Positions 1-8,907 are shown, numbered from the stretch's first letter. The stretch: DNA of 64,000 bases from CAVYXZ01 sp965223835 (GCA_965223835.1 CBDCXQ010000001.1:3162001-3226000), one strand, 5' to 3'. The notes: a model not told the origin generated them from the sequence alone. Translations and numbers: made by a program.

Positions 1-1353
1 CCTGGACGCCAGCACGACATCGGTGATCTCCGTTTGCTCATCCAACCAATGGAAAGCGGCAACATAATCACTTTCCAGGTACAACCCTTGTGATTGTTCC
101 GGTTGATTAATTAGAATCGGTAACGTGGGCACAAACAACACAAAAAGGTGGGTGAATGCAATAATCGGTAAGATGAACAGCAACGCACGATACTGCCACC
201 GCCGCCGGGAAAGCTGCTGGAACCAGAAACTTTCCACAGCCCGCGTTGCAAAATAGGCCAGTGGCAGCATGAGACCGAGCGCAAAACGCCGCTGTATATT
301 CGTCGGCAAATAAATTGCGATAACAATAGTTGCCAACCAGATCAACATCAATCGATCATCATGGGATTCAAATTTACGCAGTGAACGATAAATGCCAGGA
401 GCAGCAATAATCAGCGGCCAACTAAACCCGATAGCCATGACCAGCACAGAGGGGGCGGTGGTAATATTCTGGCGCATCCACTCCGCCATTGCCGGATTGT
501 AGATCACGATCGCGCCGTAATAAACTGCCAGCGGCACAACTGGCAAGCCGATCACCAATACCCAATTGATCTCACGCCAGACAACCTGTTGCTTGCGCCA
601 CCATCCCAGCAGAATGAAGATAACCAGCGCCGCACCCAATGGCACAAGCCCCTGTGGGTAGAGAATGCCCAGTCCCAGACTCGTCAACACTGCCACCAAG
701 CCGCCGTTCGTGGCCCGTGGTTCTTCATTGGTGCCGGGTCGGAATACATTGATAATTACTGAAACTAACAATGCTAAACAGGCCAATGCTAAGGGAAAGT
801 GAACATTAACCAGCGAACTTTGAAACGGAAAGGCTTCTGCAATCGACAAATCAGGTGCATCTACCCGCCCACCCGATAAGATGGCGTACAGCCAGCCCCA
901 ACCCGCGCCCAATGAAACCAGCACAAAAAATATCCGCCGCGTGCGAATGCGCATCCAGATCGTCGCCGCCAGATGATATAACGCCATGTACATAAACAAC
1001 GCTGCCGCTACTCGTGCGACGTGGAAGACCACAATTGGCGGAATATCTGTGAGTGCCACGATCTGACCAAGAACCGGATAAATTGCCTGAATAAAGGCGC
1101 TGCTGTGTGGTTCAGGTGTATGCTGAAATTGAACGAGCCACTCCCCATTCGCACCCAACAAAATTTTGCCCAAATAGGCTGCGCCATCCCGCGAGTTGTG
1201 CAGGATACCCATGAACTGCCAATCAGGTATGGAGACGCCGCTAATCACCAACAAACCAAAGGGGGCAAAGGCCAGCAACACCAGAGCTACTGCCACAATA
1301 ATCACCCAGCGCCATTCCGCCGGCGTGACATGTGCTATGAAACCAGATTGCAT
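1..1353 (-). CDS. Multi-pass membrane protein, GT-C-like, 3' end outside window
   Basis: About 451 residues are visible and the frame stays open to the left edge, so the C-terminus is missing. The protein is a chain of hydrophobic helices, the first at about residues 14-38 (VIIVAVALVLLAFAPFGLLV), with short polar loops. The last visible part has the pattern AAFHWLDEQTE followed by VVLASR, which is common before the soluble tail of large GT-C-type glycosyltransferase or mannosyltransferase-like membrane proteins. I chose the ATG at 1353 because AAGGA lies 8 bases upstream; an ATG three codons earlier (1362) has no such spacing. Sugar transfer from a lipid carrier is an inference from topology only. 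It is divergent from the zinc-ribbon gene that follows. Confidence 0.7.
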   Translation of the reverse strand, partial: MQSGFIAHVTPAEWRWVIIVAVALVLLAFAPFGLLVISGVSIPDWQFMGILHNSRDGAAYLGKILLGANGEWLVQFQHTPEPHSSAFIQAIYPVLGQIVALTDIPPIVVFHVARVAAALFMYMALYHLAATIWMRIRTRRIFFVLVSLGAGWGWLYAILSGGRVDAPDLSIAEAFPFQSSLVNVHFPLALACLALLVSVIINVFRPGTNEEPRATNGGLVAVLTSLGLGILYPQGLVPLGAALVIFILLGWWRKQQVVWREINWVLVIGLPVVPLAVYYGAIVIYNPAMAEWMRQNITTAPSVLVMAIGFSWPLIIAAPGIYRSLRKFESHDDRLMLIWLATIVIAIYLPTNIQRRFALGLMLPLAYFATRAVESFWFQQLSRRRWQYRALLFILPIIAFTHLFVLFVPTLPILINQPEQSQGLYLESDYVAAFHWLDEQTEITDVVLASR

Positions 1354-1383
1354 TTGACCCATCCTTAGTTAAGGTGAATTCGC

Positions 1384-1413
1384 TTGCCCTATGATTCAGG
1401 CACGATGTATACT
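1384..1413 (+). promoter_or_regulatory. Candidate sigma70-type promoter for the zinc-ribbon/HEAT pair
   Basis: TTGCCC (1384-1389) and TATACT (1408-1413) are separated by 18 bases. Transcription would begin near 1420, about 60 bases before the gene at 1481. Confidence 0.45.
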
Positions 1414-1431
1414 CAGAATGAATTCTAGTCA

Positions 1432-1443
1432 CATTGTACAATG
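1432..1443. promoter_or_regulatory. Perfect 12-bp palindrome near the predicted start of transcription
   Basis: CATTGTACAATG is a perfect palindrome lying just after the predicted transcription start and before the gene at 1481. It could be an operator. No regulator is assigned. Confidence 0.25.
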
Positions 1444-1480
1444 ACTATCAGCGGATGCCAGTAAGGTTGCCTTAATTCTG

Positions 1481-2185
1481 ATGAACCAACCCGAAATGCT
1501 CTTTCAGCTTCAAGACATGGATTTGACACTATTGCGTAGTCGCCAGCGGATCCAGGCGATTGACGACCAACTCGCCAATGATGAGATTATTCGCAGCGCC
1601 CAGGCTGCAGTAGAAACTGCTGAAAACGAGTTGAAACCGCTTCAGACACGTTCCCGCACGCTTGAACATGAAATTCAAGCCAATGAAATCAAAGCTAAGA
1701 ATGCCGAGCAACAACTCTATAGCGGTGCTATCAAAAGCCCCAAAGAAATGCAAGACGTTCAGCAGGAAATCGAGTCGCTCAAAAATTGGCACGGGGAGCT
1801 AGAAACCCAGTTGCTCGAAACAATGATGGCAGTCGAAGCCGCCGAGGCAGCATTAGGTGAGGCCAAAAGCAAACTGGCAACGATTACGGCCAGCCGGGGC
1901 GACGAAAATCGAGAATTGCTTAATGAAAAACAGAACCTTTACGCCCAAGTGGAGCTTTTGCAGGAGCGCCGAAAAGAGGTTCTTGCTGGGATTCAACCAG
2001 AGAATTTGAAGCTTTATGATCGGCTACGTCCCCGCAAACGCAACCAGCCTATCGCGCTAATGGACGGAAACACATGTGGTGTTTGTGGTGTAGCCCAAAC
2101 CATCGCCATCGAGAATGCAGTGCGCCAGGGCACAATCATCACCTATTGCAGCAACTGTGAACGAATACTGGTCAACAAGCGCTAA
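1481..2185 (+). CDS. Coiled-coil C4 zinc-ribbon protein (COG1579/DUF164 family)
   Basis: The 234-residue protein has a long charged coiled coil (about residues 5-170) and a C-terminal zinc ribbon with C199-x2-C202 and C223-x2-C226. This layout and length match the COG1579 family (HP0958/CT398-like), whose members are thought to be nucleic-acid or protein-binding adaptors; the Helicobacter member binds RpoN and flagellar mRNA. No flagellar genes are present here, so that role should not be transferred. The start is the first ATG of the frame. An 11-base gap leads to the NACHT/HEAT gene, suggesting one transcript. Confidence 0.85.
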   Translation: MNQPEMLFQLQDMDLTLLRSRQRIQAIDDQLANDEIIRSAQAAVETAENELKPLQTRSRTLEHEIQANEIKAKNAEQQLYSGAIKSPKEMQDVQQEIESLKNWHGELETQLLETMMAVEAAEAALGEAKSKLATITASRGDENRELLNEKQNLYAQVELLQERRKEVLAGIQPENLKLYDRLRPRKRNQPIALMDGNTCGVCGVAQTIAIENAVRQGTIITYCSNCERILVNKR

Positions 2186-2196
2186 GGAGTAGAAGA

Positions 2197-4860
2197 ATGG
2201 GCTTTGATGTTGAGAATTTTGGCATCGGACTCGCTGCTGGCTGGGCCAGTGCGTATGCGGTCTATCGCTTACGGCGGCAAATTAGCAACACAGTTCGGGC
2301 TACTCGCCAACAGGCGACCAGTGTTCAAAACTACACCACTCGCAGCGCCGATGGTCGCTACATTAATGACCTGATTGAACTCGCGCAAACGACTCATCTA
2401 GCCGGGAGTTCCGTCCCGTTAACGGAAGTCCTGGTTGAACCGCGCTTCTATGCCCTTGAAGAACTGGCAGCCCCGTCGGAAGAAGAAGTCGTTCTTGATG
2501 TTTTCCACATCGTCCCGCAGGTACCCGACCATCCCTACCTGGAAGCAGTGTATAACCGCGAAACATTATCTATTGATGATCTGGCAACCGGCAGTCGCAT
2601 GCTGGCTTTGTTGGGACTACCCGGCAGCGGGCGCACCACCGCCCTATTGACGATCGCCCTGCACAGCCTGGGTCAAGCCCGGTTCCCCGGCTTCGAAGAT
2701 GTCATGCAGCGCATTCTGGATGAGGAGGAGGCTGCGCTCACCGATAAAGAGCGGGCCGAGCGCCGCGAAGACCGGCGGCGCATTGTCCAACTGGCACGCG
2801 ATGAACTGCGCGAACAGCATGGCATTACCTATGGCCTTGAAGCCTATGAAACCTTTGACTTCAAGCAGCTACTGCCCGTTTATGTGCATCTCGCCAACAT
2901 CAATATTTCGGCAGACGAGTTTGGTGAACAAATTGACCCGGCAGAACCGCTGGTCCGAGCAGTTCAGAGTCAGGTTGGACCGATCACTGCTCGCACCCTT
3001 CCTTTGAACCTGTATAAACGCTTGAAGCAAGGAGAAGCGTTGCTGCTACTTGATGGGCTGGACGAACTGCCTTCGGACGAACAAAAAGAAAAAATCATTT
3101 GGCTGCGAGCATTAGCTGAGAAATATGATGAAAATTTTTTGGTTGTCGCTACCACGCCCTATGGTTATGGTCCGCTGGCGGACATCGGCCTGACACCGGT
3201 CGGATTGCAACCCTGGAACGATCTGACAATTGAGCAAGTCGTTAAACGCTGGACCGCCGCCTGGCCGGTCATCGGGGGCACGCGCCGCCGTCCTGCTGAG
3301 CGTCCCGCCGAGGTCACGGTGAATCGTGCAGGCATGAACAATCGAGCGCTCTCTCCCGTTGATCTGATTCTCAATCTATGGACCACATTCGCCGACGATG
3401 CCGATGCTGCGCGACAAGAAGGCTCGCTGCGCGCTTTCATCAGTCGCCATCTGCCCGCCAAACAGACCCTTGATGAACTTCTCCCACAACTTACGCTGAT
3501 CGCTGCCCTACAATTGGATGAAGGGTTCATCACGCTGGAACGAGTCGAAAGCCTCTTGAGTTCCGAAGATGTGGGGACCAGTGATGACGACGATGAACCG
3601 GAAGCCGCCGTTGAAGAAAAACCGAAACGAGGTCGGCAAGCGAAACCTGCGGCTGATGACCGAAGCGCACAAAATAAATTTCTCAACCGATTGCGCCGCA
3701 GTGGTCTACTCGTCGCGTTCCGCAACAATCGTTATCAGTTTCGACATTCATTCATCGCCGCCTATCTGGGTAGCTTGACGTTGAAAACAGCTCCACCTGA
3801 TATGATGGTTGCCAAAGCCAAATCCGCGTTATGGTCTCAAGCGCTGGCCTATGCTGCGCTCCACACCTCGGTGGAACCACTGGTTAAAGCGCGAATGAAT
3901 GCACCACTGGCTATCACGCACAATTCCGTCTTTGAAGTCGCACGTTGGTTGCAGTATGCCGATTCCGGTGTCGCCTGGCGCGGCCCCTTACTGAAGCAAA
4001 TTGGGAACATGTTGATCGCGCCCAACCAGTACCCTCTCTTGCGCGAACGGGCAGCGGCGGCCTTAATTGGCACACGCGACCGAAACACCTTGTTCGTCTT
4101 CCGGCAAGCAGCCCGTAACCCGAACCCGGACGTCCGACGATTGGCCTGTCTGGGCATGGGAGCAGTTGGACACCCCGATGCCATCCAGGACCTCGTACCC
4201 CTGCTGCAAGATCAAGTAGACGAAGTCCAACTCGCAGCAGCAATGGGACTTGCGGTAATACAAAGTGAAGAAGCCCTCGAAGCATTGGTCCATAGCCTGA
4301 CCGAAGGCTCTGAAATTGTACGACAGGCGGTCGCAGAATCACTGGCAGTGCTACCGGAGGAAGGTCATCCCGTATTATACGATGCTTTGGCTCATGAGGA
4401 CATGCTGGTACGGCGTGCTGCAACCTTTGGCTTGCGCCGGGTGGGAACGCGCTGGGCGATTGATTCGCTGTATGTCGCTTTTATTGAAGATTCACAATGG
4501 TACGTGCGCTCGGCTGCCCAGCAAGCATTTTTCAATCTCCAGCAGGGGGAAAATCGTGGTCCCCAACCCTATCCCGACATTGATGCGATTCCCTGGTTAG
4601 GCGAATGGGCCGGCGAGAGGGGTGAAAATGTGCCGGCGGGCGCGGCGGCAGTGCATGTCCTGGAGACGGCGCTACATGACGGCGAACCGGAAATTCGTGT
4701 CCTGGCAGCCCGTGCGTTGGGCCAACTGGGTCAAGTTGGCAGCCTTAAGGCCCTGTACACAGCACTGCGTGACCGGCAGGAAGAAGTAAGAGCAGCGGCT
4801 CATCGTTCACTCGGCGATCTTGAAATGCAAGTCGGGCAATCGCTGCCCACACCGGTTTAA
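2197..4860 (+). CDS. Membrane-anchored NACHT-like NTPase with C-terminal HEAT repeats
   Basis: This 887-residue protein starts with a short glycine-rich hydrophobic segment (about residues 8-24), a likely membrane anchor. A P-loop GLPGSGRTT follows at about 140-148, and a Walker B strand LLLLDGLDELP with the acidic DGLDE signature of NACHT/STAND NTPases at about 282-292. Between them is a charged helical insert rich in E, R and D. An acidic linker near 460-490 precedes a wing-like segment, and from about residue 630 there are at least six HEAT-type repeats (for example VRRLACLGMGAVGHPDA and VRAAAHRSLGDL). NACHT-HEAT proteins are signalling or scaffold switches in which the repeats sense a ligand. 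No effector domain is visible. AAGGAG sits just before the ATG. Confidence 0.75.
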   Translation: MGFDVENFGIGLAAGWASAYAVYRLRRQISNTVRATRQQATSVQNYTTRSADGRYINDLIELAQTTHLAGSSVPLTEVLVEPRFYALEELAAPSEEEVVLDVFHIVPQVPDHPYLEAVYNRETLSIDDLATGSRMLALLGLPGSGRTTALLTIALHSLGQARFPGFEDVMQRILDEEEAALTDKERAERREDRRRIVQLARDELREQHGITYGLEAYETFDFKQLLPVYVHLANINISADEFGEQIDPAEPLVRAVQSQVGPITARTLPLNLYKRLKQGEALLLLDGLDELPSDEQKEKIIWLRALAEKYDENFLVVATTPYGYGPLADIGLTPVGLQPWNDLTIEQVVKRWTAAWPVIGGTRRRPAERPAEVTVNRAGMNNRALSPVDLILNLWTTFADDADAARQEGSLRAFISRHLPAKQTLDELLPQLTLIAALQLDEGFITLERVESLLSSEDVGTSDDDDEPEAAVEEKPKRGRQAKPAADDRSAQNKFLNRLRRSGLLVAFRNNRYQFRHSFIAAYLGSLTLKTAPPDMMVAKAKSALWSQALAYAALHTSVEPLVKARMNAPLAITHNSVFEVARWLQYADSGVAWRGPLLKQIGNMLIAPNQYPLLRERAAAALIGTRDRNTLFVFRQAARNPNPDVRRLACLGMGAVGHPDAIQDLVPLLQDQVDEVQLAAAMGLAVIQSEEALEALVHSLTEGSEIVRQAVAESLAVLPEEGHPVLYDALAHEDMLVRRAATFGLRRVGTRWAIDSLYVAFIEDSQWYVRSAAQQAFFNLQQGENRGPQPYPDIDAIPWLGEWAGERGENVPAGAAAVHVLETALHDGEPEIRVLAARALGQLGQVGSLKALYTALRDRQEEVRAAAHRSLGDLEMQVGQSLPTPV

Positions 4861-5634
4861 TTAATTCGGGAGTTGTTCATTCTCAACAGCGCATGCAATC
4901 AACTGCGTCGAATCCGTGTGGAAAATATATGGCTGATCGCCAGCTTCAAGGACAATCCGATAACCGTCGATTGAAATTGGTGGATAATCAACACCAGGTT
5001 GAGGACAACCCAGACTACTATCTGACCAGGTATAGGCAACCGCGTCGACCAATTGAATACGCCGACTCGCCAGTCCTAGCTCAGTAGCCAGGCGACGACG
5101 CGCCAACGCAACCATTTCCGCGGCGATGGGATCCGTATCAAGCAACAGATTACCGGTTCGTCCAGCAATCTGGTCACTATTCTCACAAAGCCTGACAGAC
5201 GTGCGCGTGTCAGCATGATATTCATAATTCTCGTTTGCCACACGCAACACAAACCGAAAGCCATCAATTTCCAGATTGGCGAAACCGGGCAAATTCTCGG
5301 CACCACAGCCCAGGTCGATACTGGTCCAGACAGCGGTTTCCAGCCGCACCACTTGAATATCATCTTCAGCAATCGTCAATCGGTCAGCCAGGTCTGCCAA
5401 TGCCAGTTGCAAGAGTGGTTGCGCACGATCTGGCACCAGCAATGTCCTGCTATCGGTAATCGGTGTCACCAGATCACCCGGACCTGGCAGCCCTAATGGT
5501 GTTGCAGTTGGTGTGACGGGTGTTAATGTCGGCGTTATCGTCGGCGGAATAAGCGTCAGGGTCGGCACTGGAGTGGGAGCTTCAGCAGTCGAACAAGCCG
5601 CGACCACCAATGCCAGAACCACCCACAGGATCAA
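4861..5634 (-). CDS. Lipoprotein with two copies of one domain
   Basis: The 257-residue product begins with a short hydrophobic signal ending in a lipobox (LVVAAC), followed by a Thr/Pro linker, so it should be exported and lipidated. Two related domains follow, roughly residues 80-165 and 170-250. Each has an alpha-helical first part, a tryptophan-centred motif (AVWTSIDLGCG and AYTWSDSSLGCPQPG), a DGFRFVL/DGYRIVL strand, a YEYHADT/YIFHTDS strand and a late cysteine. The start is TTG one base after the stop of the DUF167 gene, with GGAG 7-8 bases upstream, so translation is probably coupled. No function is known to me. It is convergent with the HEAT-repeat gene with no spacer. Confidence 0.7.
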   Translation of the reverse strand: MILWVVLALVVAACSTAEAPTPVPTLTLIPPTITPTLTPVTPTATPLGLPGPGDLVTPITDSRTLLVPDRAQPLLQLALADLADRLTIAEDDIQVVRLETAVWTSIDLGCGAENLPGFANLEIDGFRFVLRVANENYEYHADTRTSVRLCENSDQIAGRTGNLLLDTDPIAAEMVALARRRLATELGLASRRIQLVDAVAYTWSDSSLGCPQPGVDYPPISIDGYRIVLEAGDQPYIFHTDSTQLIACAVENEQLPN

Positions 5635-5635
5635 T

Positions 5636-5962
5636 TTACGACTCCCCTAGCGTGCCTTCAGTCAGCTTGCTTTCAAGGTCTTCCGTTGTGATCCCCTCAA
5701 TCGCGATCACTTTCTCCCGGCCATTCATGCCAGCGACGATTTCAATCCGGCTGGTCGTTACATTCAGTTTGTCAGCCAGGAATTCAACTAACTCTTGATT
5801 CGCTGCCGGGTCACCAGCAGGTGATGCTTTTAACCTGATACGTAGCGAACCATCATCATTGATATTGACGACTTCAGTATTTACTGCCCGCGTCACAACC
5901 CGCACTGTAAATGCTGCGCCACCTTTTGCATCCGTAATTTCAAAGTTGCGGTCTTCTGGCAT
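5636..5962 (-). CDS. DUF167/YggU family protein
   Basis: The 108-residue sequence has the DUF167 pattern: a strand region ending in LRIRLKASPAGDPAANQEL, then a helix with LVEFLADKL and a terminal SRIEIVAGMNGREKVIAIEG. The family is small, cytosolic and of unknown function, and is often found beside yggS and yggT, as here. It is the fourth gene of the minus-strand run pgeF-yggS-yggT-DUF167-lipoprotein. The N-terminus is slightly longer than usual, so a later start is possible. Confidence 0.8.
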   Translation of the reverse strand: MPEDRNFEITDAKGGAAFTVRVVTRAVNTEVVNINDDGSLRIRLKASPAGDPAANQELVEFLADKLNVTTSRIEIVAGMNGREKVIAIEGITTEDLESKLTEGTLGES

Positions 5963-6046
5963 TGTCTACCTCGTTTTCGTGTGGCAATCCCGTTGCACTA
6001 TCTTCAATTGTACCGCAAATTTGACACCGTAATATCACTCGCGATT

Positions 6047-6301
6047 TTAGGCAGCGATGGCAATCACCTGAGACAGGACTGAAATACCCAGGAAGACGAC
6101 CAGCGGGCTAAAGTCCATCATTCCGGTCTGCGGCAGCAGTTCACGCACCGGTTGCAGCACCGGTTCAGTAATATCATATAAAAACTTTACCAGCGGATTA
6201 TTACGATCAATGTCTGGGAACCAGCTAATCAGAACCCTGGCAAGCAAGATAAACTGGAACACACGCAACACCAGAAAAATCAGACTTAATACTGCACCCA
6301 T
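6047..6301 (-). CDS. YggT family membrane protein
   Basis: The 84-residue protein has two hydrophobic segments flanking the family motif LISWFPDIDRNNPLVKFLYDITEPVLQPVR (seen in parts at about residues 25-54). This is the YggT fold, a small integral membrane protein linked to cell division and osmotic tolerance in some bacteria. It lies 15 bases after yggS, the usual order, and probably shares its transcript. Confidence 0.88.
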   Translation of the reverse strand: MGAVLSLIFLVLRVFQFILLARVLISWFPDIDRNNPLVKFLYDITEPVLQPVRELLPQTGMMDFSPLVVFLGISVLSQVIAIAA

Positions 6302-6316
6302 TTGGTTTATCCTTAC

Positions 6317-7039
6317 CTATTCTCGCGGGCCAAAGATTGCCCGGCCCACTCGCACAATAGTAGCACCTTCTTCAACTGCTACCGGATAATCATCAGTCAT
6401 ACCCATACTCAAATCCGGCAGTTCAACCGCCAGCGAGTCAATGATTGCTTGCCGTAACGCCGCCAAGTCGGCAAAAATCGGTCGCACCTGTTCTTGATCG
6501 GGCACAATGGGTGCCATAGTCATCAAACCGCGCACTCGCAGTCCCGACAGGTCAAGGATCTGCTCAACTGTCTGCCAAATCGAGGTCCGTACCGTCTTCG
6601 ATTCAGCCCAACCCATCGCCCTAAAACCACTTTTGCTGGCCTCACCGGACACATTCATCTCCAACAGCACGTCTAAAATTGCATCCCGCTCAACCATCAA
6701 CTGCGATAGTTTCGTCGCCAGTTTGAGTCGATCAACCGAATGGACCACTGTGAATAAAGACGGTATGTCCCGCGCTTTACGGCTTTGAATGTGACCAACC
6801 ATATGCCATGTAATTGGCTGGTTGCTCTGGACATTAACCGCTGGAATTTTTGCTATAGCCTCTTCTACGCGATTTTCGCCAAAATGTTGCACACCCGCCG
6901 CTTGTGCCGCCAGAACCGCCGCTTCAGGCTGGCGTTTGCTCACTGCCAATAAGGTCACTGTGGCCGGATCCCGACCTGAACGATCGCAGGCTGCGGCAAT
7001 GGTTGCCCGGACCTGCTCGATGTTTTCCGAAATCATCAT
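6317..7039 (-). CDS. YggS/PLPBP family pyridoxal phosphate homeostasis protein
   Basis: The 240-residue protein has the alanine-racemase-like N-terminal barrel of the YggS family. The PLP lysine lies in LLAVSKRQP (about residue 35), followed by FGENRVEE, WHMVGHIQSRK (usually W-H-x-I-G-x-L-Q-x-N-K), a glycine-rich turn and MGMTDDYPVAVEEGATIVRVG (usually MGMSxD) near the end. The family binds PLP without known catalysis and buffers vitamin B6. The gene overlaps pgeF by four bases (ATGA at 7036-7039), so translation is coupled. Confidence 0.9.
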   Translation of the reverse strand: MMISENIEQVRATIAAACDRSGRDPATVTLLAVSKRQPEAAVLAAQAAGVQHFGENRVEEAIAKIPAVNVQSNQPITWHMVGHIQSRKARDIPSLFTVVHSVDRLKLATKLSQLMVERDAILDVLLEMNVSGEASKSGFRAMGWAESKTVRTSIWQTVEQILDLSGLRVRGLMTMAPIVPDQEQVRPIFADLAALRQAIIDSLAVELPDLSMGMTDDYPVAVEEGATIVRVGRAIFGPRE

Positions 7040-7806
7040 AGTGTAATGACGGCCCCAAAACGCCCGGTTCGGCCTTTTTCCGCCCGATGCGAATAGAACT
7101 CATCTATATGCGAGGCTGTGCACAATCCAGCAACCTCAATCTGCTCAACTCCGGCACGCTCCAAGTCCAGCCGGTTGGCAGCCCACAGGTCAAAATAGGC
7201 GGTTCCATCTTCTGGGTCGCGACAAATTAACCCGGCCAACGTCTCGAAATAGTTCTGTACAGCGGCCACAACTTCCTCACCAACCTGATACCGATTTGGC
7301 CCGATACTGGGTCCAATGCCTGCCTGAATATTCGCTGGCTCGCAACCATAAGCAGTGACCATCGTCTCCACCACATTGGCCCCCACACCCTGCACCGTGC
7401 CCCGCCACCCGGCATGTGCGATGCCAATTACGGACTGAATGGCATCATAAAACAAGAGCGGCGTACAATCCGCATAACGCATGACCAGAGGGGTATCTGG
7501 TCGATCAGTCACCATGCCATCAGCCAGTGCTAACCAGCGCCGACCTCGGACCGGTCCATTGACCAGCACGACATCGGCACTGTGAACTTGCCAGACGGTA
7601 CAAGCCCGATCATCCTCAACCTCTAATGCTGCGTACATCTGCTCGTGATTATGGCGCACGGTCAATGGGTCATCGCCCACGTTCCCGCCTAGATTTAGCC
7701 CGGTCCAGGGTGCCACACTGGCACCCCCAAGACGGGTAAAGATGCCATGTTTGACCGGCATATCGAACTGATAAAATGATAATCCCTGGCTGGAAATTTT
7801 TTCCAA
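7036..7806 (-). CDS. pgeF: Peptidoglycan editing factor PgeF (YlmD/YfiH family)
   Basis: At 256 residues this has the usual length of the multicopper-like YlmD/YfiH family, which removes mis-incorporated serine from peptidoglycan and has purine nucleoside or laccase-like activity in vitro. The metal site is visible as VWQVHSADV, RYADCTPLLFYD, HAGWRGT and the late CTASHIDEFYSHR. The start is TTG with only a weak ribosome site. It is the first gene of the run to 4861; its promoter would lie in the spacer 7807-8129. Confidence 0.88.
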   Translation of the reverse strand: MEKISSQGLSFYQFDMPVKHGIFTRLGGASVAPWTGLNLGGNVGDDPLTVRHNHEQMYAALEVEDDRACTVWQVHSADVVLVNGPVRGRRWLALADGMVTDRPDTPLVMRYADCTPLLFYDAIQSVIGIAHAGWRGTVQGVGANVVETMVTAYGCEPANIQAGIGPSIGPNRYQVGEEVVAAVQNYFETLAGLICRDPEDGTAYFDLWAANRLDLERAGVEQIEVAGLCTASHIDEFYSHRAEKGRTGRFGAVITL

Positions 7807-7999
7807 TACAATTTCTCACGTATTTATTCGATCAACCTAAGTATAAACTTGAAGTAGGTAATTTTCCCATAGCTAACCTGATGCTAGGGTTTCCATCCAA
7901 AAAGCCATAAATGTAGCACGGCTCTAATCGCATAAAGATCGAACAGGTTAAGCATTGATGAATCGGTCTGAAATAATTAACGCAACTAAAACTGTTCGT

Positions 8000-8013
8000 G
8001 CAAGCAGGCTTGC
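8000..8013. promoter_or_regulatory. Inverted repeat upstream of the response-regulator promoter
   Basis: GCAAGC-AG-GCTTGC is perfectly symmetrical and ends 17 bases before the -35 element of the next promoter. It is a candidate activator or autoregulatory site for the NarL-type regulator. Confidence 0.35.
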
Positions 8014-8030
8014 TTGCGGCACGCTGTAAT

Positions 8031-8059
8031 TTGGTTGTATACTGCGGTAACATTATAAT
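8031..8059 (+). promoter_or_regulatory. Promoter of the two-component pair
   Basis: TTGGTT (8031-8036) and a perfect TATAAT (8054-8059) are 17 bases apart. Transcription would start near 8066 and leave a leader of roughly 65-95 bases before the response-regulator start. Confidence 0.65.
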
Positions 8060-8159
8060 TCAGACCAAGATGGATATTTTACCTAAAGGGTGTGTCCACC
8101 CATTATGAAAGGAGCCACGCGCAAGGTCAGTGCGATTGCCCTTGTTGCTGATGTTATTT

Positions 8160-8900
8160 ATGAACATTCGTGAGGAGCGGCCCAAATCCAGCATTTCGGT
8201 GCTCATTGTCGATGACCACCCTCTCTTCCGTGATGGGTTAAGTCAAGCGATCGATCTGGAAGATGATATTAATGTTGTTGGACAATGTGAAGATGGTGAG
8301 CAAGCCCTGCGCGAAGCCAGAAACCAGCAGCCCGACGTTGTTCTGCTCGATATAAATTTACCTAAGCTAAACGGTTTGCAAGTCACCCGCCAGCTCAAAC
8401 AGGAACGACCCCGAATAGCAGTTGTCGTGGTCACAGCCTATCATGATACGCAGCAGGTATTACACGCTATGCGCACCGGGGCGTCAGCCTACTGTTCCAA
8501 AGATATTGTACCAGATGATCTGATTGAGATCATTCGGGACGCCGCCGATGGCCTGTATATTGTTGAAGAGCGGCGGATGGATGAGCGTGAAATACGGACC
8601 TGGTTGAGTAACAACGTTGAGGCGATTACCGGCCCGTATGCGCTGGACCCAGAAGATCATTTTGTCCCGCTTAGCCCACGCGAAATGGAAATCTTACAGT
8701 ATATTGTCAAAGGGTTAAGCAATAAAGAGATTGCTTCTGAGCTGCGGATCAGCCACCAGACAGTCAAAAATCATATGACTTCGATATTGAAGAAACTCAA
8801 CGTGCAGGACCGTACCCAGGCCGCGGTAACCGCACTGCGCCATGGCTGGGTCCGTATGGAAGACACTGATTCCGATAACAAGCCAGCAGGTAGGATCTAA
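8160..8900 (+). CDS. NarL/FixJ-type response regulator
   Basis: A receiver domain opens with VLIVDDHPLFRDGL, has the phosphoacceptor aspartate in VVLLDINLPKLNG and the switch lysine in ASAYCSKD. A LuxR-type helix-turn-helix follows (LSPREMEILQYIVKGLSNKEIASEL ... HQTVKNHMTSILKKL, residues about 175-225). It is therefore a DNA-binding output protein. The frame is open upstream to GTG 8130 and ATG 8151, but that would add a hydrophobic stretch before a cytosolic domain. AAAGGAG at 8108-8114 is 15 bases before GTG 8130, so the start remains uncertain. The kinase begins 7 bases after it, making a co-transcribed pair just before the tad pilus genes. Confidence 0.88.
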   Translation: MNIREERPKSSISVLIVDDHPLFRDGLSQAIDLEDDINVVGQCEDGEQALREARNQQPDVVLLDINLPKLNGLQVTRQLKQERPRIAVVVVTAYHDTQQVLHAMRTGASAYCSKDIVPDDLIEIIRDAADGLYIVEERRMDEREIRTWLSNNVEAITGPYALDPEDHFVPLSPREMEILQYIVKGLSNKEIASELRISHQTVKNHMTSILKKLNVQDRTQAAVTALRHGWVRMEDTDSDNKPAGRI

Positions 8901-8907
8901 GCCAGCC

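Larger units (their letters stand above)
7807..8129. other. Divergent intergenic region between pgeF and the response regulator
   Basis: This 323-base spacer holds no convincing gene. It contains a hairpin-like inverted repeat (8000-8013), a good plus-strand promoter (8031-8059) and an AAAGGAG at 8108-8114. It is AT-rich compared with the flanking genes. Confidence 0.6.

Noticed and set aside
7832..8053. 73-codon minus-strand frame in the spacer
   Set aside because: It has unusual composition, many Cys, no ribosome site, and lies over the promoter of the response regulator.
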